A stretch of 5,192 nucleotides of DNA. It comes from an uncultured Bacteroidales bacterium. Lineage in GTDB: Bacteria; Bacteroidota; Bacteroidia; Bacteroidales; UBA932. Positions 1 through 5,192 of this stretch are shown here, one piece after another (position 1 is the first letter of the stretch; each line of letters opens with the position of its first letter). The position numbers and the translations under genes are program-made. The stretch is from positions 1-5,192 of the forward strand of contig CAMNQO010000123.1 of assembly GCA_946549475.1 (NCBI GenBank). Reading direction: 5' to 3'. Below the pieces are notes generated by a model, which did not search any database, was not told the origin of the DNA, and saw only the letters and a program-made list of their open reading frames with translations.

Positions 1-922
1 CATCAAGATTGCCTCGATTGTCTTTGACTACGCCGCAGGCATCGCGATGTTCTTTCTGGTCAAGCAACTCACCGGCAGCCCGCGCAAAAGCATCGCCGCC
101 TTCGCTCTCACCCTGCTCTGCCCCACCATCCTCATCAACAGCGCCTGGTGGTGCAACTGTGACATGACCTACGCTTTTTTCTTGATTATGGCCCTGCTGT
201 TTCTGTTCAAAGACAAGGGTGCGCTCTGTTGCATCATGTTTGGCATCGCCTATTCCTTCAAACAGCAATCGGTTTTTCTGCTCCCCTTCCTGGTCATTTT
301 ATGCGCAAAGGGAAAGACTCTCAAACCCTGGCACTTTCTCTGGATTCCCGTCGTGTTTTTCCTCATCCAGATACCCGCCTGGATAGCAGGCCGCCCGCTG
401 GGGGAACTGCTGAGCGTGTATTTTGTCCAAATGGGCGAATATCCCTTCGGGACAATGAATTACCCCAACCTGTATGAACTGCTGGATGAGAATGTGCATC
501 ACTGGCACCATATGCCGGAAATCTCCGGTTTCGCCCTGTACTTCGCGTTCGGCGTCCTTGGTGTCTTTGCGTGGCTGCTGTGTACCCGTTCCTTCAAACT
601 GACTCCGGAAATCATGATAACGATGGCCCTGCTTTCAGTGGGCCTTGCCATCTACACCCTCCCCCACATGCACGAGCGCTACAGTTTTATGCTGGATATA
701 TTGGCTATCATCTATGCCCTGCAACGGCCGTCAAAGGCGCCGGTTTCGGTGGCTTACATCACCATCTCGCTCATCAGTTACCTTATATTCCTGAACGGGA
801 TATATGTCATCCCCTTCGTGTACCTGTCCGTAGCCCTGCTGGCACTGCACACTTATGTAGGGATGGATCTGGCCAAGCAGATCAAGGCCGCCGGCGCTCC
901 AGGTATTCCCCATCAGCATTGA
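1..922 (+). CDS. Polytopic membrane protein, probable GT-C-type glycosyltransferase (5' partial)
   Basis: The reading frame is open from base 2 to the TGA at 920-922, giving 306 visible residues. The ATG at 47 sits inside a hydrophobic segment and is unlikely to be the start; the true start lies upstream of the window. About eight or nine hydrophobic helices fill the visible part, so this is an inner-membrane protein. Three landmarks resemble GT-C glycosyltransferases that use polyprenyl-phosphate sugars (DUF2029/mannosyltransferase-like): an INSAWWCNCD segment (nt 137-163) where relatives often have a WGQxD-like motif, a YPNLYELL loop (nt 461-484), and LPHMHERY (nt 659-682) before a late helix. 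From the family, such enzymes transfer sugars to lipid, glycan or protein acceptors on the periplasmic side; the substrate here is unknown. The N-terminal catalytic aspartate region is not in the window, so activity cannot be judged. The short C-terminal tail overlaps the end of the opposing flavoprotein gene. Membrane protein: near certain; GT-C assignment: moderate. Confidence 0.75.
   Translation, partial: IKIASIVFDYAAGIAMFFLVKQLTGSPRKSIAAFALTLLCPTILINSAWWCNCDMTYAFFLIMALLFLFKDKGALCCIMFGIAYSFKQQSVFLLPFLVILCAKGKTLKPWHFLWIPVVFFLIQIPAWIAGRPLGELLSVYFVQMGEYPFGTMNYPNLYELLDENVHHWHHMPEISGFALYFAFGVLGVFAWLLCTRSFKLTPEIMITMALLSVGLAIYTLPHMHERYSFMLDILAIIYALQRPSKAPVSVAYITISLISYLIFLNGIYVIPFVYLSVALLALHTYVGMDLAKQIKAAGAPGIPHQH
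882..922. other. Convergent coding overlap of the membrane protein and flavoprotein genes
   Basis: The last 41 bases of the plus-strand membrane protein gene (stop 920-922) and of the minus-strand flavoprotein gene (stop 884-882) are the same DNA read on opposite strands. Both tails are polar and lie beyond the recognisable domains. No intergenic terminator exists, so each transcript must run into the other gene before ending. Confidence 0.85.
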
Positions 923-2456
923 CCGCCCAGATAGCGGATTTGTCTTTGCTTCCCGTAGCGATGGCTTCGACCGCCTTCATCGCGGTGAGCATCGAGTGGT
1001 CCATATTGTTGTAGCGGTGCTGGCCGTTGCGCCCCAGACAAAAGAGATTTTCCCATCCATTCAGATAGTCCTTGACCTTGTCCAGCTTGTAATAACTCCC
1101 GTAGTAGGCGGGATAGGCTTTCTTGACACGCACATGGCAGGCATCCAGCACATCTTCCCGCTCGATGATACCGATCCTGGCCAGTTCATCGACAGCCATC
1201 CTGACAAAGGCGTCCTTGCCCATCCCCCACAAAGCATCTCCTTCCGAGCAGAAATACTCCAGCCCCAGCCAGAGTGTATTTTCGTAATCGTTTACGAGAT
1301 AGGGCGACCAGTTGTTGAAGATTTGCAGGCGACCTATCTTGACATCCCGTTCCTGTATGTAAATCCAAGTGTCCGGCACACGGTTCTGCCAAGTCTTGAT
1401 AGCAGTCTCGTTTAAGATTTTCAGTTTCCTGACGCAGAGACCTACGGTAATGAAATCGCGATAAGGAAGCTCGGAAGCGATGCGGACGGCCTCATCCGGT
1501 TTTCCCTCATCTTGGATGGCGGCCACCAGTTCCTTTATGGGCATCGAAGACAATACATAGTCGCATTCCTGCGTATGGATGCGGCCGGTGGCATCTTTGT
1601 ATTCCACCCCGATGACGCGTCCCGCCTGCATCCGGAGTCCCACCACCTCTGACAACATCCGGATTTCTCCGCCTCGCGCTTTCACTTCTTCTGCTACGGT
1701 CTCCCACAACTGTCCGGGGCCGTATTTGGGGTAAATAAATTCTTGTATCAGGGACGTCTCCTGCCGCCCGCTCCCCGTCCGTCCGAACTTTTTGCCCACC
1801 ATATCTTTGACAACCGCCCATACAGACAGGCCTTTGACACGCTGGCCGCCCCAGTCAGCTCCCAGGTTGGAGGGGTGGAGGCCCCAGACCTTCCGTGTGT
1901 AGCCTTCAAAGAACATTTTGTATAGGGGTTTGCCGAAGCGGTTGATATAGAAGTCCTCCAGAGATTGCTCCCTGCGCTTGAACAACATAGAGCAGAGGTA
2001 GCCAAAGCCTGCTTTCACCGTACGGATAAAACCCATGTTGGAGAAAGTAGCCTTGGACAAGGAAATCGGATAATCAAAGAATTTTCTGGAGAAAAAAATG
2101 CGACTCACGCGATGGCGTTTGAGAAGCACGCGGTCCTCCGTCTCCGGGTCGGGTCCGCCGGGCGAGAGCTCCTTGTCATCCAGCCCCAGCAGAATATCGT
2201 CTCTGGAACGCGATCCCTGGACGGGCATCATACGGCACCACCAATCCGTCACCACTTTGCTTTTGGAGAAAAACCGATGGCCGCCCAGGTCCATCCTGTT
2301 TCCTTTATATAGGATGGTCCGGGCGAGCCCTCCGACCATCTCGTCCGCCTCCAGAACAACAGGCCGCACCCCTGTCTTCACGAGAAGTTCGTATGCGGCC
2401 GTCAGACCGGCCGGCCCTGCTCCGATAATAACGGCAGTTTTCTTATTCTCTTCCAT
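882..2456 (-). CDS. FAD-dependent oxidoreductase, amine oxidase / UDP-galactopyranose mutase-like
   Basis: This is a complete 524-residue protein. The N-terminus carries a dinucleotide-binding beta-alpha-beta fold: GAGPAG at residues 12-17, then the acidic residue E36 expected to bind the FAD ribose, followed by a GG pair (42-43). A GGHRFFSK motif follows at 58-65. The C-terminal FAD-contacting stretch is around 471-493 (FCLGRNGQ, then NNMDHSM). This order fits the NAD(P)/FAD-dependent oxidoreductase group that includes protoporphyrinogen oxidase-like and UDP-galactopyranose mutase-like proteins (COG1232, PF01593). No transmembrane helix or signal peptide is obvious, so it is probably cytoplasmic. 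The substrate is not recognisable. Relatives often sit near polysaccharide genes, so a sugar-nucleotide or glycan role is plausible but inferred. The ATG at 2456-2454 overlaps the tilS stop as TGATG, with no Shine-Dalgarno sequence, which supports coupled translation and this start. Its last 13 codons plus stop overlap the opposing membrane protein gene. Confidence 0.88.
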   Translation of the reverse strand: MEENKKTAVIIGAGPAGLTAAYELLVKTGVRPVVLEADEMVGGLARTILYKGNRMDLGGHRFFSKSKVVTDWWCRMMPVQGSRSRDDILLGLDDKELSPGGPDPETEDRVLLKRHRVSRIFFSRKFFDYPISLSKATFSNMGFIRTVKAGFGYLCSMLFKRREQSLEDFYINRFGKPLYKMFFEGYTRKVWGLHPSNLGADWGGQRVKGLSVWAVVKDMVGKKFGRTGSGRQETSLIQEFIYPKYGPGQLWETVAEEVKARGGEIRMLSEVVGLRMQAGRVIGVEYKDATGRIHTQECDYVLSSMPIKELVAAIQDEGKPDEAVRIASELPYRDFITVGLCVRKLKILNETAIKTWQNRVPDTWIYIQERDVKIGRLQIFNNWSPYLVNDYENTLWLGLEYFCSEGDALWGMGKDAFVRMAVDELARIGIIEREDVLDACHVRVKKAYPAYYGSYYKLDKVKDYLNGWENLFCLGRNGQHRYNNMDHSMLTAMKAVEAIATGSKDKSAIWAVNADGEYLERRRP

Positions 2457-2458
2457 CA
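2454..2458 (-). other. TGATG stop-start overlap between tilS and the flavoprotein gene
   Basis: On the minus strand the tilS stop TGA (2458-2456) shares its A with the ATG (2456-2454) of the flavoprotein gene. The bases just upstream show no Shine-Dalgarno sequence, so terminating ribosomes probably reinitiate here. This fixes the flavoprotein start. Confidence 0.85.
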
Positions 2459-3907
2459 GAATGAGATATAAAAACGGCAGCAGCGACGGGTCTTTCCGGG
2501 TATGACTTTTACGGATTCGTCAATGCGGTGACCGATCAGGGCCCAGACATGCGCACGGTCATCCGCTGCCTGCCCATCCCCGGAAACAGGCTCAGGAGAG
2601 GCCAGAACCCAAGCATCCGCCTTGTCGAAGGCGTCGAAACCAAGGTCGGCGAAGAGGTCGCTGAGTTTTTTGCGGCGGCCTCCCATTCCGAGCGGGCGCA
2701 TCCAATCCCCTTCCCGCCAAGGGCGAATCGTCCAGCCCTCGGGCAGGGCGTCCGCATCGACGGCCGTCACGCCGACAGGCTGTTTGAGGGGCATCCCCTC
2801 CCGCCAGTCCATGCATTCGACAACCGGCTGCGGCGAGGCATACTCTTTGGGACGCAGTCGCAGGAAGTCTCCCCGCACCAGTAAAACATGTGTTACCGAA
2901 TAAAAGAGTTTGCCCTCCGTCAAGACGCCCTCGCTTGCGTTCACTTTTTTCCCCCCTCTTTTCGTGAGAGCCAGAACGGCATCCACCGTCTCGAATCCGA
3001 ATCCATAAGCCGAGAGCAGGCGGAAAAGCGCTTCCGGGAGGATCGCCAGAGGAATGAGCGAGAGGTCACACCTCCAAGCGTCCGGCAGATCAGATACCGG
3101 GGCTGAGCCTGAAGCGTTCGGGATATCGGGAAGCAGCGCTTCATCCCATGTATGCTGCAGATACCAATCCAGCGCCTGACGGCTGCGACGAAAGTTTCCG
3201 ATGTCCCGGCACAGGGTTTCCACGGCTGAAGGATTGATTTTTCGCAGCAAAGGGAAGACTTTGTTTCGCAACAGATTACGCTGACATACCGATTCCGCGT
3301 TGCTCTTGTCTTCTCGAAACGGCACGCGGCGTACAATCACATACCCGTTGATTTCCTCCCGCGTCCGCCGCAGCAAAGGGCGCAGCAGCAAGGGGCGGGG
3401 CCCTCCGGCACCCGATGCGTCGCGTCCCGTCCGGGAAAGCGCCGCTTCCGAAGGATAGGGCAGCGGGCTCTCGGCAGCCATCGCGCAGGCGCCTTCCAGA
3501 CCGCAGCCGCGAATCAGGTGCAGCAGCAGCGTCTCCGCCTGGTCGTCCGCATTGTGGGCCACGGCGACGGCCTCGTAGCCTTCATTCCGGCAAAGCCGCG
3601 CGAAAAAGGCATAACGCAGTTCCCGCGCCGCCATTTCCATGCTGACGCCCTTCTCCCGGGCGTAGGCCAGCGTATCGAAGTCCGCCCGGTGGAAAGGCAG
3701 ACCGTGGGCGCGCGCCCACTGCTCTACCAGGGCCGCATCCGCATCGCAGTCGCCGGGACGCAGGTGGAAATTGCAATGAGCGACCCCGAGGACGGCGCCC
3801 CGGAATCGCTCAAAGCCTTCTGTATTTTCCCCGCCCGCAGCACGCAGCGCCAGATCCGACATCGTCATCGAATCCTTCCCGCCGCTGACCGCAAGGAGGA
3901 TTTTCAT
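2456..3907 (-). CDS. tilS: tRNA(Ile)-lysidine synthase TilS
   Basis: This 483-residue protein modifies C34 of the CAU-anticodon tRNA-Ile to lysidine, using ATP and lysine. The change switches decoding from AUG to AUA and charging from Met to Ile, and is normally essential. The PP-loop ATP pyrophosphatase motif SGGKDS is at residues 8-13. The family signature HNADDQAET is at 118-126, followed by LIRGCGLEG and a RPLL element near 176-179. REDKSN and RNLLRNKVFPLL (198-221) match the end of the catalytic domain. The C-terminal TilS domain spans about 394-468, with EGDWMRPLGM and RRKKLSDLF (399-419) and GHRID (459-463). The full-length multi-domain form agrees with the family. The region between the signature and RPLL is longer than I expect (about 144-171, rich in Ser, Gly, Ala and Pro). 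The ATG starts 3 bases after the stop of the outer-membrane protein gene, with no Shine-Dalgarno sequence. The gene looks more GC-rich than its upstream neighbour. Confidence 0.96.
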   Translation of the reverse strand: MKILLAVSGGKDSMTMSDLALRAAGGENTEGFERFRGAVLGVAHCNFHLRPGDCDADAALVEQWARAHGLPFHRADFDTLAYAREKGVSMEMAARELRYAFFARLCRNEGYEAVAVAHNADDQAETLLLHLIRGCGLEGACAMAAESPLPYPSEAALSRTGRDASGAGGPRPLLLRPLLRRTREEINGYVIVRRVPFREDKSNAESVCQRNLLRNKVFPLLRKINPSAVETLCRDIGNFRRSRQALDWYLQHTWDEALLPDIPNASGSAPVSDLPDAWRCDLSLIPLAILPEALFRLLSAYGFGFETVDAVLALTKRGGKKVNASEGVLTEGKLFYSVTHVLLVRGDFLRLRPKEYASPQPVVECMDWREGMPLKQPVGVTAVDADALPEGWTIRPWREGDWMRPLGMGGRRKKLSDLFADLGFDAFDKADAWVLASPEPVSGDGQAADDRAHVWALIGHRIDESVKVIPGKTRRCCRFYISF

Positions 3908-3913
3908 GTTTTA
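3905..3913 (-). other. Tight gene junction: outer-membrane protein stop / tilS start
   Basis: On the minus strand the sequence reads TAA, AAC, ATG, so only three bases separate the stop of the outer-membrane protein gene from the tilS start. There is no room for a separate promoter, and no Shine-Dalgarno sequence is seen. This supports co-transcription and probable translational reinitiation. Confidence 0.8.
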
Positions 3914-5005
3914 CTTGTTGGCAATCTTGTAGGTCAGACCGACACCCAGCATCTCTTTCCACTGCAAGGGGCAGATTTCGCCCTTTCCTTTGACATCCAT
4001 ACGCACTTTGCTGTCCCATAGCATATTGGTAACAAAGTTCAGGGAAATGTACTTGGTAAGGGTGAAGTCGATACGGTTGTCCCACGCGACACGGCCGTAA
4101 CCGCCGTCTTTCTTGTTCATCATCAGATAGTCGGTGAAAGCGACAATCTGGCTGGTAAATTTGAACTTGTCGTTGATGGTCACCTTGAAGTCCATCTTGA
4201 CTTGGGCACCGAGTTCAAAGCGGCTGCTCTTGTACCCGAGACCGACATTGTTCTCATCTACGAGCGCCATACCATAAGCCTTGCGCAAAGTCTCTTCCGT
4301 GACGATGACAAAACCGCCGGTCAGCGGAGCGACACTCATCGAAAACCACTTGGTCGGCGTCCAGTCGATACCGATGGCGAGGTTGGTATAAGCCGGAGCC
4401 AGCCAGTTGGACTTCAGCACGCGGGCGTCTTCCCAAGCCTTGACACGGTCTTTCTTGGAAAGTTGTTCCAAATCCGTGGCCGGCGTAGCGGGCTCCACGC
4501 CTTCCTGGTTATAACTGCCGATAATGGTAGCATTCGGAGCCTTATAGTCCCAGCCTTTGGCAAACTGGCTCTTGAAGTCATAGTTGGCGGAGAGGAAGAG
4601 GTTTTCCGCGATATTGTATCCAAACTTGGACTCGAAGTAGATACGGTCGTCGCTCTTCTGAAGAATCGGTTTGGAAGCGGCATAAAGGAAACCGAAATCT
4701 AGTTGGAGACGGTTTTTCCAGAAAATCGCATCCTTCTTATAATTGGCGTTGGCATCGATGAACGCCCGCAGGTTGTGGGAGAACTCGTCACCACCGGCCG
4801 CCCAGTTCTGCTGGAAAGTACCGCCATAGTTGAGATTGCCGTTGAAATCCAGATACCAGAACTCGGAAGCCTTGGGCTTCTCGGGAACGACGGGCTCGGA
4901 ATTGGCGATTTCTACGGCATCCTGCTGGGCAGGACTGGCCTCCTGTGCGTATGCCGACAACGACAACATCGTTGCGGCCAAAAACATGATAACATTCTTT
5001 TTCAT
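3911..5005 (-). CDS. DUF3078-like outer-membrane beta-barrel protein
   Basis: The protein has 364 residues with a clear signal peptide: MKK, a hydrophobic core, and a likely signal peptidase I site after AYA at residue 20. A short Pro/Glu-rich linker (21-48) leads into a barrel of alternating polar and aromatic strands. Landmarks of the Bacteroidota DUF3078 family are visible: NWAAGGDEFS (67-76), WKNRLQLDFGF (96-106), KSDDRIYFESKFGY (117-130), LAPAYTNLAIGIDW (202-215), SVAPLTGGFVIV (224-235), and a C-terminal strand ending GVGLTYKI (354-361). The family is predicted to lie in the outer membrane; its function is not known. A segment of about 44 residues (156-199) between FAKGWDY and WLAPAY looks like an insertion relative to family members I know. 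The ATG at 5005 was chosen over an in-frame upstream ATG at 5155 because the signal peptide begins here and the upstream part would run through the proS end in another frame. tilS follows after 3 bases. Confidence 0.9.
   Translation of the reverse strand: MKKNVIMFLAATMLSLSAYAQEASPAQQDAVEIANSEPVVPEKPKASEFWYLDFNGNLNYGGTFQQNWAAGGDEFSHNLRAFIDANANYKKDAIFWKNRLQLDFGFLYAASKPILQKSDDRIYFESKFGYNIAENLFLSANYDFKSQFAKGWDYKAPNATIIGSYNQEGVEPATPATDLEQLSKKDRVKAWEDARVLKSNWLAPAYTNLAIGIDWTPTKWFSMSVAPLTGGFVIVTEETLRKAYGMALVDENNVGLGYKSSRFELGAQVKMDFKVTINDKFKFTSQIVAFTDYLMMNKKDGGYGRVAWDNRIDFTLTKYISLNFVTNMLWDSKVRMDVKGKGEICPLQWKEMLGVGLTYKIANK
4946..5005 (-). other. Signal peptide of the outer-membrane protein
   Basis: The first 20 codons encode a positively charged start (MKK), a hydrophobic core (VIMFLAATMLSLS) and an AYA box before Gln21, a typical type I signal peptidase site. 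No lipobox cysteine is present, so this is not a lipoprotein. It fixes the start codon of the gene and implies Sec export. Confidence 0.88.
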
Positions 5006-5055
5006 GATGATTTTATTAAATAAACAATCGAAATGAGAGAAAGACGATTCGGGTG
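5006..5055 (-). promoter_or_regulatory. A/T-rich leader between proS and the outer-membrane protein gene
   Basis: This 50-base spacer is the only real intergenic gap in the window. The part nearest the start codon is almost all A and T, with no Shine-Dalgarno sequence; A/T-rich leaders in place of one are usual in Bacteroidota. It contains a perfect 13-base A/T-only palindrome (5012-5024). No hairpin followed by a T-run is present, so no terminator for proS is visible. A clear Bacteroidota promoter (TTTG then TAnnTTTG) is not found; the nearest match, TTTATTTG on the minus strand at 5077-5070, lies inside proS and lacks a convincing upstream box. Confidence 0.4.
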
Positions 5056-5192
5056 TCAATATGATATGGCAAATAAAACGCGGCGGCTCGAGGGCTTGCC
5101 GCTGTAGATGCACTTGCCCTCTTCTTCGCAGACATAGGAATCCATCGGGATGCAACGGATGGTCGCCTTGGTCTCCTCCTTGATTTTCTCCT
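5056..5192 (-). CDS. proS: Prolyl-tRNA synthetase, archaeal/eukaryote type (C-terminal end, 5' partial)
   Basis: The last 44 codons and the TGA (5058-5056) are visible; the gene enters from beyond the right edge. The frame reads EKIKEETKATIRCIP, then a stretch with further cysteines, GKCIYSGKPS, and ends VLFAISY. This matches the C-terminal zinc-binding-like domain of archaeal/eukaryote-type (ProS type 3) prolyl-tRNA synthetases, which charge tRNA-Pro with proline in the cytoplasm. Family knowledge: these enzymes lack the editing domain of the long bacterial form and end in a tyrosine, whose carboxylate reaches the active site in the Thermus thermophilus structure. Both the cysteines and the terminal Tyr are present here. 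The catalytic class II core is outside the window. The stop is 50 bases before the outer-membrane protein gene on the same strand, with no hairpin terminator between, so read-through transcription is possible. Confidence 0.9.
   Translation of the reverse strand, partial: EKIKEETKATIRCIPMDSYVCEEEGKCIYSGKPSSRRVLFAISY

Noticed and set aside
571..1014. Plus-strand open frame of 147 codons in another frame of the membrane protein gene
   Set aside because: It overlaps two supported genes, and its Pro/His-rich translation looks like frame-shifted coding sequence.
2291..2317. 7-base inverted repeat (CCATCCT / AGGATGG) with a 13-base loop, and a purine-rich AAAGGAAAC stretch before an internal ATG of the flavoprotein
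   Set aside because: It lies inside the conserved N-terminal FAD region. An internal start would remove the GxGxxG motif, so chance is the simplest explanation.
3518..4021. Plus-strand open frame of 167 codons across the tilS/barrel junction
   Set aside because: It covers two confident minus-strand genes. Its length is explained by the high GC content of tilS, and no domain is visible.
4202..4702. Plus-strand open frame of 166 codons opposite the barrel gene
   Set aside because: It is antisense to a well-supported gene, and its translation shows no recognisable domain.
5031..5059. TTGACA on the minus strand at 5059-5054 as a sigma70-like -35 box
   Set aside because: The hexamer at the right spacing (TCATTT) is a poor -10, Bacteroidota promoters use different elements, and the box overlaps the proS stop.
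5006..5155. In-frame extension of the outer-membrane protein to an ATG at 5155 (50 extra residues)
   Set aside because: It would bury the signal peptide inside the protein and run through the proS 3' end in another frame. The added residues show no family features.
1..5192. CRISPR array, insertion sequence, prophage, tRNA/rRNA gene or defence system
   Set aside because: No direct repeats, transposase motifs, tRNA-like cloverleaf or defence-type genes were seen. The window is nearly all ordinary protein-coding sequence.

Overview
The window looks like chromosomal core DNA from a Bacteroidota, most likely a fairly GC-rich member of the Bacteroidales. Three things suggest this. There is a DUF3078-type outer-membrane beta-barrel gene, a family typical of Bacteroidota. 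The window also carries the end of an archaeal/eukaryote-type prolyl-tRNA synthetase, the form Bacteroidota use. Finally, start codons lack Shine-Dalgarno sequences, and the one real intergenic leader is A/T-rich. The genus cannot be fixed from this sequence.

Layout: a polytopic membrane protein on the plus strand (1-922, 5' end outside the window) resembles GT-C glycosyltransferases. It converges on, and overlaps by 41 bases, a minus-strand block that fills the rest of the window. In transcription order (right to left) the block holds: the last 44 codons of proS (5056-5192, 5' end outside); a 50-base A/T-rich spacer; a secreted DUF3078-like outer-membrane protein (3911-5005); tilS, tRNA(Ile)-lysidine synthase (2456-3907), starting 3 bases after the previous stop; and a 524-residue FAD-dependent oxidoreductase of the amine oxidase/protoporphyrinogen oxidase/UDP-galactopyranose mutase-like group (882-2456), whose start codon overlaps the tilS stop as TGATG.

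The three genes from the outer-membrane protein to the flavoprotein are so tightly packed that they are very probably one transcript with coupled translation; proS may share it. Two genes serve decoding: proS charges tRNA-Pro and tilS makes lysidine in the AUA-reading tRNA-Ile. The outer-membrane protein between them has no known link to translation, so shared transcription need not mean shared function. The flavoprotein and the converging GT-C-like protein could both belong to surface glycan metabolism, but that is inference only.

Coding density is almost complete. No stretch over 300 bases lacks a gene, and I see no RNA genes, mobile elements, CRISPR arrays or long repeats. I found no convincing undescribed system. 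The points worth a second look are modest: tight junctions between functionally unrelated genes, insertions in two proteins, the convergent overlap, and a compositional contrast across tilS.
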